Assembly: GCA_002342685.1 (NCBI GenBank)
Contig: DDQN01000039.1
Span: forward strand, 1 to 63,962
Source of the DNA: Vibrio sp. UBA2441
GTDB lineage: Bacteria > Pseudomonadota > Gammaproteobacteria > Enterobacterales > Vibrionaceae
Direction: 5' to 3'
Length of the DNA: 63,962 nt
The translations under genes were made by a program, and so were the position numbers. Below, piece after piece: positions 1-10,300 of this stretch. Position 1 is the first letter of the stretch. Every line of letters begins with the position of its first letter. Under the pieces are notes generated by a model. It saw only the letters and a list, made by a program, of their open reading frames with translations. It had not been told where the DNA came from and did not search any database.

Positions 1-1
1 G

Positions 2-3000
2 ACAGCGGAAGCGACGGTGACCCTGAAAGAGACCAACGTCAATGACGCACCAACTCTCGACCTTAACGGTGTTACTTCAGACATTATTTTCGAGGGTTCA
101 TATGCAGGGTTTAATAACGCTATCGGCGTTTATACTCTGGATGAGAACGGTAACCCAACAGATCCAATTCTGATTTCTGATGGTGCCCATGGCGAGACTA
201 TCGGAGATAAAATTGCTGAACTGAATATTCCGGCAGATGAGATTCATTTCTTCATCGTTGCTAATGGGAATACACAGTTAAACGGCATAGATAATGATCA
301 GCTGAGTTTCGATAATAGTGGCTCTTACCCTAAACTGATTATCGAAAATGAGAATGGATCTACGAGCCAAGTAACTAAACCAATTTATTTCGATGAACCT
401 TCATTAAATCAAGATGGTAAAGATCATTTCATTGAGGTCCAAAATGAAGATGGTACATCCACCTCTATAGGAATAGAGGACTTATATCACCTTGGTGATA
501 AGGACTTCCAGGACGTCATGTTGCGGGTTGAGGAAAGGGATGCTGGTATCGACTATCAAACGACCTTTACCGAAGGTGGCAGCGGTGTTTCTATTGTTGA
601 TACAGATATTTCAATAGATGACGTCGATGGTTCAACACTTGAGTCGGCTACTGTTACGCTTACCAACCATCATTCTGGTGATGTACTCATTATTGGTGAT
701 TTGCCGGATACAATTATCGCCAAGGTAGGTGATATGGTTGTTACTGGTTCTGTTGATGCAGGTTCTGTAATTACGCTAGAAGGCATAGCTTCTCATGACG
801 ATTACGAAGCCGCTCTAAAGGCGATTACTTTTGAGTCGACAAGTGTGAACCCGGATACAGAAGATCGTCAGATAGAAATCACTATCGATGATGGAAATGA
901 TGAAAACGCAACGGCAACCGCTACATCAGTTATTAAAGTCATTGAGGTAAATGACGCCCCTGAAGCTGAAAACTTTACTGTTGAAGTAAATTCGTTTAAC
1001 CCAACGAGCATTCAATTTGAATCCGACAGTAGTTCTTCAGATCATATCTCAGACGAAGAAGACGACTCGGCTCATATTCCATTGAAAATCGTCATCACTG
1101 AACTGCCCGAGGATGGTACGTTATATAGTAATGGCCAGGAAATCTTAGCTGAACATATTGCTAATGGTGTTGAGTTCGACTCAGACAGCATTACGTATGA
1201 GGCGAATGACGATACTGCTGGCTTCTTGCTTGGTAGTAAAGAGACACTTGATAGCCATGGAAGCCCTTCCACCACAACGTTTACCAACTGGGGTGTTAGC
1301 TCTGAGGGCTCTGATACTAATGGTGTTGAAATAGCGTCGGATACTCGAATTGTCTATCTGGAGAATGGGAGTCAAATCACGATTGAGTCTTCGGAAGGTA
1401 ATTTAGCGCAGTACAACGCGAACAGTAATCATATTGGCCACGGTATTGGCAACGGCATCGAAAAAGGTGAGTTTATTACTGTCGATCTTTCTGATAACCC
1501 AGTTAAGTCAATGAATATTGGTTTAGATGGATTAGGTGGCTACTTTGATGCTGAAGACGGTAAAGAACCTGGTGACACCGTCTGGAACTCCGCTGAAATC
1601 CGTATTACTTATACGAATGATCTAGGCCAAGTTACCGAAGAAACGCTGAATGTTAATAAACTTGAAAACTCCGGTAATAGCAGCCTTACCAGAGAAGTAA
1701 CTATTCCAGAAAGCGAACATGGATCGATTACTAAAGTTGAGTTTACAACCGAAACTCACGGTAACTGGGAACTAAGATATATTGAGGTGAACCCGGTAGA
1801 CGATTCATTTAAGTATGAGGCCGTTGACAGCGACGGGTTAACTAGTGACGAGAAACAAGTCTCTATCTCAAACGTGCAGACGTTAGAACCATCAGCCAAT
1901 GACATCCCAGTATTTAAAGATGAATCTGACAGCGAAGTGACTAGCTACAATTTCAATTACGATGAAGACCAACGAGAAGATGCGGTTATTGGTTCGGTTC
2001 ATGCTACTGATGCTAATGACGATAATCTTAGTTATGCAATTACAGGTGGTAATGCAAATGGATGGTTTGAGATAAATCCAGATAATGGTGATATCTCACT
2101 AACTTCTGAAGGTGTTGATTCTGTCGCAAACGACTTTGATGACGCCCAATCCAATAACAACCATCAATTAACCGTCAGTGTGGATGATGGTAAAGGTGGC
2201 ATACGCCAGATTACGGTTAACTTATCAGAGCAAAACGTCAATGAAGCACCGACAACAGCGGATGGCGTTGATCTTGGTACTACGCAGGAAGACACTCCAG
2301 TTGCTATTAATATCCAGGCATTGCTGAGTGCATCAACAGATTTGGATGGCGATACTATCTACTTGTCCACTTTAACGGTCGATGAGCAATATGGAACGTT
2401 GGATTTGGTCACAGATAGTGATGGCAATATCACGTCTGCGACATTTAATCCAAAAGCCGATTTTGGTGGAAACCCAGAAAACGTCAATTTGTCGTATAGC
2501 GTAAACGATGGTATTGCTACCAGTGATGTTGCTACCGCTACATTAGGTGTTATCGCCGTTGCTGATAAGCCAAACCTAACCGTTATGGTAGGAGAGCCTA
2601 GTTTGGTTGCTGGAAGTGAAGGTGTTGAAACTGACATTGATACCTTAGTAAATTCTGGCTATACGCTTAAAGAAGGGCAAAATAATAAAGGTAACGAATG
2701 GGAAACCGTGTCTGGTAATAATGGAAGTGATGTACTTTCTGGCGGAAATGGTAAAGATTATCTTTATGGAAATGAAGGGAATGATGCGTTATTTGGTGGT
2801 AATGCTACCGATAAACTTTATGGAGGAGAAGGTAGTGATACATTAGTCGGTGGCAACGGAAAGGACTACTTGGATGGTGGGGCAGGTACTGATACCGCAG
2901 TATTTAGTGGTAGCTTTGAACAAGCAAAGATCACCAGCATATCCGGCGGCTATACAGTAAAGAACGGCAGTGATGCAACTGATACACTGGTTAACATTGA

Positions 3001-4888
3001 ACGTCTTCAGTTCGATGATGGTGTTTATGTTTTGGATAATGGTAACTGGGTTAAAGAAGCTGGCTCTGAAAGCTATTATTTATATCCGGTGACTATTGAC
3101 GCATATGCCATAGATAATGATCACAGTGAATCTATTACGGAAGTTTCTGTTTCAGGTTTACCTTCCGGTGCAACATTGTCTTCTGGTACGGAGAATGCTG
3201 ACGGTTCATGGGTTCTGACCAGTGAGCAATTGTCCGGACTTGAAATGACAGTACCAGCTGACGCGGCAGACTTTCAGTTAACTGTGACAGCAGTATCGGG
3301 AGAAGCAAGCAACAACAGTACAGCTCAAACGACCGTTGTTGAATCGGTCGAGGTTAATACCGCACCTATTGTTGAAAGTATAGTGCAAGGCGAAGTATTC
3401 CAGTCTGAGGCACCAATGACACGTATTTCTATTGTACTTGATACCTCCGGCAGTATGCATTTGGTTAAGGATGGTACTACTCGGATGTTGATATCTTTAG
3501 AGGCAACCAAGGCACTGCTAAATGATATTAAAGATCAGGAGGGCTCCGAAAGTGTCTATATACAGTTATCAGAGTTTAATAGTTTTGGGCAATCTAAAGG
3601 GTGGTTTACGCTGGATGCGGCTATAGATTTTTTAATACCTTCTAACTTTTCATCTGCAAACAACGGAACTGATTACGAAAAGGGCGCAAGTTCTGCGATA
3701 AATGGATACGACTTATTAAATACTCCTAATCAACTCCCAGAAGGTTTGTCTAATGGAGATGCTAACGACGTTGTATATTTCATTTCTGATGGTCAAAACA
3801 ATGGTGGTTGGTATTACGAAATATCAAGGGAATGGCAGGATTTTGTTGAAGATAAACTCGTTTATGCAGTTGGAGTAGGGACTACGGAAAGCTCTGCTGC
3901 AGACACTTCGCTAAAGAATATTTCGTCCAATGTGAAGCATGTAGCTGATGAAGCGCTTAAATACGAATTGAAGAAACTTGCTCCTCAATACAGCATGACT
4001 GGTTTGTTATTACTGGCTGCGACGGATCTTGAAGCAGATACATTGTCAGTTTCGATTGATGTAGATAGCGTTGATCTTATCAATACAGTTGTGCCTTCAG
4101 GTAAGTTAGTCTCCGATACCTGGGCAGTGAGCAAGGAAATTGTAGATGGTGAAATTAAGCTAACGACGGAATTTGGCGACTTGTTTATAAATCAAGATGG
4201 TAGTTATCGTTTCCTTTCAAATCCAGAGGCAGATTTGAAACCAGAAAGCGGAGAAGCTATCGGGCTACAGTTTGTCTACACCATTGAAGACACAAACGGT
4301 GCACAAACGCAAAATGTACTTAGCTTAACTATTAGTCCTGAAGGTGAGTCTAATACGGTTATTACAAATACGTTTGATGGCGATAGTAGTGACAATATAA
4401 TTTCCGGAACGGATCAGGATGATGTAATTCTAGGTTATGCTGGAGATGATGTACTAATTGGTAATGATGGTGATGACTATATTATTGGTGGAGCAGGCAA
4501 CGATGTAATAGACGGCGGCCTGGGTAATGACATTTTAGTCGGCGGAGATGGTCAGGATATCTTCCAATGGACAACTGAATCCGTGGGTACTGACGCGGTT
4601 GATGTTGGTACAGATGTCATAAAAGACTTCCATATTCATGCCGATAAAATTGATTTGTCTGAGTTACTTCAGGATGACCCTACAACAACGGGTGTGGATC
4701 ATTTACTCGATATCTCTATGTCTGGTGACGATATAAATATTGATATTACAGTCGACTCAACTCACCATCAAATAATCACGCTAGAAGGCGCTGCGAGTGA
4801 CTTTGCTAGTGATTACAGCATGACTGGCGATTCAATAAATATAACTGATCATTTGGTCAGTGATTTATTCATTGTGAAACACGATTAG
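2..4888 (+). CDS. Large RTX adhesin, C-terminal part (gene open at left edge)
   Basis: The reading frame is open to the first base, so the start lies outside the window; 1628 residues are visible. It is built of immunoglobulin/cadherin-like repeats ending in NDAP-type linkers, a cadherin-like stretch near bases 1940-2230, a first block of glycine/aspartate nonapeptide calcium-binding repeats (about 2730-2910), a von Willebrand A domain (about 3415-3990) with the metal-site motif DTSGSM, then a second RTX block (about 4400-4570) and a C-terminal tail of the type I secretion kind. This order (repeats, VWA, RTX, secretion signal) is that of LapA/BapA-type biofilm adhesins exported by an ABC/MFP/TolC system. 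The minus-strand TolC-family gene next door would suit as the outer-membrane channel. Substrate or receptor cannot be told. Confidence 0.93.
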   Translation, partial: TAEATVTLKETNVNDAPTLDLNGVTSDIIFEGSYAGFNNAIGVYTLDENGNPTDPILISDGAHGETIGDKIAELNIPADEIHFFIVANGNTQLNGIDNDQLSFDNSGSYPKLIIENENGSTSQVTKPIYFDEPSLNQDGKDHFIEVQNEDGTSTSIGIEDLYHLGDKDFQDVMLRVEERDAGIDYQTTFTEGGSGVSIVDTDISIDDVDGSTLESATVTLTNHHSGDVLIIGDLPDTIIAKVGDMVVTGSVDAGSVITLEGIASHDDYEAALKAITFESTSVNPDTEDRQIEITIDDGNDENATATATSVIKVIEVNDAPEAENFTVEVNSFNPTSIQFESDSSSSDHISDEEDDSAHIPLKIVITELPEDGTLYSNGQEILAEHIANGVEFDSDSITYEANDDTAGFLLGSKETLDSHGSPSTTTFTNWGVSSEGSDTNGVEIASDTRIVYLENGSQITIESSEGNLAQYNANSNHIGHGIGNGIEKGEFITVDLSDNPVKSMNIGLDGLGGYFDAEDGKEPGDTVWNSAEIRITYTNDLGQVTEETLNVNKLENSGNSSLTREVTIPESEHGSITKVEFTTETHGNWELRYIEVNPVDDSFKYEAVDSDGLTSDEKQVSISNVQTLEPSANDIPVFKDESDSEVTSYNFNYDEDQREDAVIGSVHATDANDDNLSYAITGGNANGWFEINPDNGDISLTSEGVDSVANDFDDAQSNNNHQLTVSVDDGKGGIRQITVNLSEQNVNEAPTTADGVDLGTTQEDTPVAINIQALLSASTDLDGDTIYLSTLTVDEQYGTLDLVTDSDGNITSATFNPKADFGGNPENVNLSYSVNDGIATSDVATATLGVIAVADKPNLTVMVGEPSLVAGSEGVETDIDTLVNSGYTLKEGQNNKGNEWETVSGNNGSDVLSGGNGKDYLYGNEGNDALFGGNATDKLYGGEGSDTLVGGNGKDYLDGGAGTDTAVFSGSFEQAKITSISGGYTVKNGSDATDTLVNIERLQFDDGVYVLDNGNWVKEAGSESYYLYPVTIDAYAIDNDHSESITEVSVSGLPSGATLSSGTENADGSWVLTSEQLSGLEMTVPADAADFQLTVTAVSGEASNNSTAQTTVVESVEVNTAPIVESIVQGEVFQSEAPMTRISIVLDTSGSMHLVKDGTTRMLISLEATKALLNDIKDQEGSESVYIQLSEFNSFGQSKGWFTLDAAIDFLIPSNFSSANNGTDYEKGASSAINGYDLLNTPNQLPEGLSNGDANDVVYFISDGQNNGGWYYEISREWQDFVEDKLVYAVGVGTTESSAADTSLKNISSNVKHVADEALKYELKKLAPQYSMTGLLLLAATDLEADTLSVSIDVDSVDLINTVVPSGKLVSDTWAVSKEIVDGEIKLTTEFGDLFINQDGSYRFLSNPEADLKPESGEAIGLQFVYTIEDTNGAQTQNVLSLTISPEGESNTVITNTFDGDSSDNIISGTDQDDVILGYAGDDVLIGNDGDDYIIGGAGNDVIDGGLGNDILVGGDGQDIFQWTTESVGTDAVDVGTDVIKDFHIHADKIDLSELLQDDPTTTGVDHLLDISMSGDDINIDITVDSTHHQIITLEGAASDFASDYSMTGDSINITDHLVSDLFIVKHD

Positions 4889-4908
4889 ATTCAGGTAAAT
4901 ACCTAAAC

Positions 4909-4934
4909 AAAAAGGGCTCTTCGGAGCCCTTTTT
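4909..4934. terminator. Bidirectional intrinsic terminator
   Basis: An 11-bp stem (AAAAAGGGCTC with its complement) and a 4-base loop sit between the convergent RTX adhesin and OmpA-like genes. Flanking A and T tracts let it act on both strands. Confidence 0.85.
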
Positions 4935-4970
4935 AATGCCTGACATAAATCAGGTTAATGGTTGTTTGGC

Positions 4971-5582
4971 CTATTTTTTACGACGAGTAAATATAGTCCA
5001 TTCTTTAACCACATCTCGGTCATAGCCAACAACTCGTGCAACGACTCGCCGGTTGACCGCATGCGCGATAGGAGACTCTCCCGAGTTATCGACGACTTCT
5101 TCACCAAAGCCAACGATTCGTACTCTATCCGGTGGTATGCCTAAGCTTATCAGTTGGTCTTGAACTCTTAGAGCGCGTCGTTCTGATAGGCTTTGATTGT
5201 AATCAGGCTCTCCAACGATACTGGCATGCCCTTGTAATTCTATGGATGTTTCAGGGTATTCATTTAGAAATGCAACCATACTGCCTATTTCGTTTAGAAA
5301 TGCAGGGCTAATATTTGAAGAGTCATGTTCGAACAATACTTTCAGTTCCCAGTCTTCTTCATCGTCTAGATAGGTTTCACAGCCATCATTGTCTATTTCG
5401 GATAAAAGTGGCGTATCAGGACAAATATCACGGGCATTGATTACCCCGTCTTTATCATCATCCATCAGGTCCGCAATTTGGTCGGCGACAGGTGTAGCGC
5501 GATAAGCATATTCATCACCGGACATAGCTGGCGTGCCGATCAAAAATATGAGCAAGGATAAACTGTATGTAATAACTTTCAT
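4971..5582 (-). CDS. OmpA-family protein with calcium-binding linker
   Basis: 203 residues. An N-terminal signal peptide (ending near PAMSG) is followed by a thrombospondin type 3-like acidic motif (DDDKDGVINARD, then DNDGC) and an OmpA C-terminal peptidoglycan-binding domain from about residue 85 (FEHDSSNIS, then LQGHAS and SERRALRVQDQL). It probably anchors in or spans the outer membrane and binds the cell wall. It starts 9 bp after the TolC-family gene stops, so the two are co-transcribed. Such OmpA-like genes are commonly found with type I secretion and RTX adhesin loci, which suggests support of the secretion or retention machinery; that role is inferred. Confidence 0.88.
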   Translation of the reverse strand: MKVITYSLSLLIFLIGTPAMSGDEYAYRATPVADQIADLMDDDKDGVINARDICPDTPLLSEIDNDGCETYLDDEEDWELKVLFEHDSSNISPAFLNEIGSMVAFLNEYPETSIELQGHASIVGEPDYNQSLSERRALRVQDQLISLGIPPDRVRIVGFGEEVVDNSGESPIAHAVNRRVVARVVGYDRDVVKEWTIFTRRKK

Positions 5583-5591
5583 TTTTGCTCC

Positions 5592-6896
5592 TTAATAGTC
5601 TTCGGCATTTGTCCAGCCTTCAGGTATATCAACCAAAAGTGATTCAAGTAAAATACCCGTTGAATTTAATACTCTATATTTGGCGAACTGCTCTTCATAG
5701 TGTGCGTCGAGATAATCCTTACGCGCTTCAAATAGCTCGTTTTCCATATTGAGTAAGTCCAATAATGTACGTTGACCGATAAGATACTGTTTTTGATAAC
5801 CGTCAACGGTATCTGATGCAGTATCGACTTGATCAGCCAGAAATTCTTTCTGTTGCAGCGTTAAATCGAGCGCACTCCATGCTAGCCTCAAGCTTTCTTC
5901 TACGTTTTTGGCTGCACTGTCTCTTAAGTCTTTGGCTTTATTCATCATATACGCCATCTGCTCAGACTGAGCTTTATCTGAACCTCCATTGTAAAGGTTG
6001 TATCTCATACGGAGCATTAACGTAAGTTCGTCGCTATTTCCTTCGATTCCATCAGCGTCGTCATACCAACTTTGATTAGCCTCGAATGAAAACGTGGGGT
6101 AGTTATTGCCTTTTGATTGCTTGTACTGAAAACGTGCAGCATCGACATCTGCGGCCGCTATTTTCATAACAGGGTGATGCTGTCTAGACTGCTCTATTGC
6201 ATCTTCAAGTGTTAACGGAATTGCCTCTTGATCTGCTTGAGGGAATATCAGCGCTTGCGGGCCTTGGCCTACGATCCGTGTAAATTGGGTATGGACATCA
6301 TAGATATTATTTTGCGCAGCAAGCAGGTTTCCATGAGCTCTTGCTAAGCGGGTTTCGATTTGAGATAGATCGGCGGTAGAACCAATGCCAGAGTCCGCTC
6401 TTTTACGAATGTTTTTATAAATACGCTTGTGCGTTGCTAGGTTACTTTCAGAAAGCAATAGAACCTCATGAGCTTTTACCGCATCAAGATAAATGTTGGT
6501 CACTTCAAGCGCTTTATCCGAGGCGTCTGCATGAACCTGCATCCGCATAGATTCGGATTCTGCAGAGGTTCGGTCAATGTCATTCCAGGTTGAGCCTCCA
6601 TCCCAAAGTAATTGTCTCAGTACTAACGAAGCTTCTTTGCGGGTTAAATCAGTTTCATCTCCGTTTACGGGGTTTATTTTTTCGTAGCCAATGCCTGCAT
6701 CCAAATCGATTGTCGGTCGATAGTCACCTCTGGATTTGTTATTAATTTCAAGGTAACTCGCGTAATCGTTATACGACGCTTTGAGATCTGGATTAGTTGC
6801 TAGAGTAATGGCAATAGCCTGCTCTAATGTTTGTCCGTATGATGGACTACTTAACGCGATCAAACAGGCAAGCGTGCTTAGTTGATACCGTTTCAA
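5592..6896 (-). CDS. TolC-family outer membrane channel (type I secretion)
   Basis: About 434 residues: a signal peptide (LACLIALSSPSYGQ) followed by the two repeated OEP halves with long alpha-helical stretches typical of TolC/LapE/AggA trimeric channels. The frame stays open upstream to a TTG at 6959, but that codon has no ribosome binding site. An AGGAG at 6904-6908 lies 7 bases before a TTG at 6896, which gives a normal signal peptide, so I chose 6896; a GTG at 6902 is too close to the AGGAG. The gene lies between two RTX adhesins and upstream of the OmpA-like gene. It therefore most likely forms the outer-membrane exit for one or both adhesins. The ABC and membrane-fusion partners are not in this window. 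Confidence 0.9.
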   Translation of the reverse strand: MKRYQLSTLACLIALSSPSYGQTLEQAIAITLATNPDLKASYNDYASYLEINNKSRGDYRPTIDLDAGIGYEKINPVNGDETDLTRKEASLVLRQLLWDGGSTWNDIDRTSAESESMRMQVHADASDKALEVTNIYLDAVKAHEVLLLSESNLATHKRIYKNIRKRADSGIGSTADLSQIETRLARAHGNLLAAQNNIYDVHTQFTRIVGQGPQALIFPQADQEAIPLTLEDAIEQSRQHHPVMKIAAADVDAARFQYKQSKGNNYPTFSFEANQSWYDDADGIEGNSDELTLMLRMRYNLYNGGSDKAQSEQMAYMMNKAKDLRDSAAKNVEESLRLAWSALDLTLQQKEFLADQVDTASDTVDGYQKQYLIGQRTLLDLLNMENELFEARKDYLDAHYEEQFAKYRVLNSTGILLESLLVDIPEGWTNAEDY

Positions 6897-7357
6897 AGTC
6901 ACTCTCCTAATATTCAATCCTATGAATGTTTTAATCCTGTGTTTATTTGAGAAGTTCAAAAATTTTTAAATGATTATGTATCAATAATAAGAAATTCGAT
7001 AAATACACCTCATTTGTGTAGAAGTCTAGGAGAGCAATTCTGATTAAGCAAAGTTCAAAATGAACAAAAACTTATTTGTTTTATTTTTGATACAACTAAT
7101 ACTAACTAAATGAAATATAGGGGTAATATTAAGCTTACAAATTTCGATTTTGTCTGCTTCTTTTATGATAAGAAAAAATGCCTATTGTATATGGTCATAA
7201 TAATAAAAATATAAGTGGCTGAAATATATCTGTTTGTATTAGCAGGCTTTTTAATTTTGACATGTCACTAATTATATACCTAACTGTAAATAGAACAGTA
7301 ATTATTAATATTAGCAATTACTGTTGTACATGTAATCGGTATAAAGGAAAGTTGACT
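6897..7357. promoter_or_regulatory. AT-rich divergent promoter region
   Basis: 461 bp without a credible gene separates the divergent TolC-family and LapA-like genes. It is very AT-rich, as expected for H-NS-type silenced surface genes. A perfect TTGACA lies at 7257-7262 on the plus strand, but the matching -10 (about 7280) is poor, so that promoter is only a guess. An upstream ATG at 7262 in the frame of the adhesin lacks a ribosome binding site. Confidence 0.4.
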
Positions 7358-10300
7358 ATGAACGTTTTAATTGGTGGTGCTGCGGCTGGTGCAAAGTTCA
7401 TTGTTCTTGATGTTAATGGACGAATGAAGTTTCTTGATGACCCTAAAGATGTTTTGCCAGGAGAGGTTGTAGTTTCGAGTGGAGACAGGCCAATTTCTAC
7501 AGACATGGATGCTATAGCAGCTATCGCAAATGAAGAAGGTGGGCTGGAAGCCATTAATCTGGGTGACGACATAACACAACTCTTGGCTCAATTGGAGGCA
7601 GGAGTAGACCCGACTTTATTGGGTGATGAGTTCGCACCGGCAGCGGGGGGGCAGCAAGGTTCTGCTCTTACAGCTTCGGGCTCAATTGAAAGAACGGGTG
7701 CTGAGACGATCGCTTCTACCTATTTTGATACTTCAGGTCTAGAAAGCCAAGGTTTGTCATCGACCCAAAGTTTAGAGTTATTGAATATTATTACCAATAG
7801 CCCTCCGGTATTTGTCGATCCTATTGGGAACCCTATTCCAGACTTTATAGACATAGATATAACGACAGCAGAAGATACCCCTGTCAGCGGAGTTTTAGAA
7901 GCAGTAGACCCTGATGAAGGAGATAGTTTAACTTTTAATCCAGTGACTAACCCAGAAAACGGCACCTTGGAATTAGATGGAGATGGCGGTTGGACATATA
8001 CACCAGATGATGACTATAACGGAGAAGATAGCTTTACCGTCGAAGTAAGTGACGGAAATGGTGGAACAGATACGGTTACAGTTAATATTGATGTCACCGA
8101 AGTCAACGATGCGCCGGTTACTCAACCTGTTGTTTTAGATTCTATTGTTGAAGACAGTAATGTCCGGGTTATCACTTCAGAAGAATTGCTAAGTAATGCT
8201 TCTGATGTAGAGGGCGATAACCTGACTGTTACTGGATTAGAGATAGTAACTGGCTCTGGAGAACTAATAGATAATGAAGATGGAACTTGGAGTTATACAC
8301 CTGCTCCAAACGATGATACTCAAGTCAGCTTCAGCTATACCATAACAGATGATGGAACTACCGATGGGGAACCAGCGCCATTATCCGTTGAAGGAAGCGC
8401 CACACTAGATATCACCGAAGTGAATGATGTTCCAACGACGAGTAATGTCGTATTAGGACCAATGGTAGAAGACAATGCATTTATAATCACTGAGGCCAGT
8501 CTATTAGCTAACGCCAGTGATATCGAAGGGGATAACCTATCAGTCAGTAACCTAAGTATAGCTTCTGGCAACGGTACATTAGAGGCGGGAGAAACCGAAG
8601 GTACGTGGCTTTATACTCCAGCGTTAAATGATGATACCGAAGTCAGTTTTAACTATACGATCACTGATGATGGTAGCACCGATGGCGAATCTGACCCTCA
8701 ATCAGTAGATGGTACTGCGACACTTGATATTACAGAAGTGAATGATACACCTATTACAAGCAATGTTGTATTGGGGCCAATGGTAGAAGACAATGCATTT
8801 ATAATTACTGAGGCCAGCCTATTAGCTAACGCCAGTGATGTTGAGGGGGATAACCTGTCGGTTAGTAACCTAAGCATATCTTCTGGTAACGGTACATTAG
8901 AAGCCGGAGAAACCGAAGGCACCTGGCTCTACACACCAGCGTTAAATGATGACAGCGAGGTCAGTTTTAGCTACACCATTACCGATGATGGTAGTACAGA
9001 CGGAGAACCTGATCCTCAATCAGTCGATGGTACAGCGACACTTGATATTACCGAAGTGAATGATGCACCTATTACAAGCAATGTCGTATTGGGACCAATG
9101 GTAGAAGACAATGCATTTATAATCACTGAGGCCAGTCTATTAGCTAACGCCAGTGATATCGAAGGGGATAACCTATCAGTCAGTAACCTCAGTATAGCTT
9201 CTGGCAACGGTACATTAGAAGCGGGAGAAACCGAAGGCACCTGGCTTTACACTCCAGCGTTAAATGATGATACGGAAGTGAGTTTTAGCTATACCATCAC
9301 CGATGATGGTAGCACCGATGGCGAATCTGACCCTCAATCAGTCGACGGCACTGCGACACTAGATATCACCGAAGTGAATGATGCTCCGACCACAAGCAAT
9401 GTCGTATTAGGACCGACATTAGAGGATAATGCATTTGTAATCACCGAGGCCAGTTTATTAGCCAATGCCAGTGATGTTGAAGGGCATAACCTGTCGATCA
9501 GCAACCTAAGCATAGCGTCTGGTAATGGCACGTTAGAACCGGGAGAAACTGAAGGTACGTGGCTTTACACCCCAGCGTTAAATGATGATAGCGAGGTGAG
9601 CTTTAGTTATACAATTACTGATGATGGTACTACTAATGGTGAGCCAGACCATCAATCAGTTGTTGGTAGTGCCTCTCTGGATATAACACCAGTAAATGAT
9701 GCACCAATAGCGTACGATAAATCCATCATGGTTATTGAAGATACTGATAATAATAAGCTGAATATTCAACCACCTACAGATATTGATACAGCAACAGCTA
9801 ATTTGATTATTATTATAACCAGTTTACCGGTATTAGGAACGCTGACTTATTTAAATGATGTAAATGTACGCGTGGAATTAGCTGAGCTATCTCCTGGTGT
9901 ATATCCGGAATTAACAGTTGAACAGCTACAATCGATTGAATATAACGCACCGGATGATATCACCGAACTTGAGACAGTTCGCTTTGAATATACAGTAAGT
10001 GACGGTGAACTTACCGATGATGCATATGTTGACATTCAGGTAAAACCTCTGGATATTCAAGGTAATGATGACCGAGATATTATTGAGTACGACGATAGTA
10101 ATGCTCAGCCGGTATTAACTTGGGAACAAAGAAGCAACAATAATGATCCAGATGATATTCCTTATAATCCAGAAGGAGTGGCAATTAATACCTATGGCGG
10201 AGGTGACTTTATATGGACTGGCGATGGGGATGATACCATATTCCTAGGAACGAGCGCCGACCAAGGACAAGGAGAAGGTAATACTGAAGATAAAGTGACG

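Noticed and set aside
1562..1584. Additional matS site (GTGACACCGTCTG)
   Set aside because: The last two positions of the half-site are wrong; too weak beside the perfect sites.
7262..7357. N-terminal extension of the LapA-like adhesin from the ATG at 7262
   Set aside because: No ribosome binding site, and the extra residues do not fit the retention module; the ATG at 7358 has AAAGGA.
8335..9531. Series of 65-78 codon minus-strand ORFs
   Set aside because: They are antisense shadows repeated with the 318-bp coding units.
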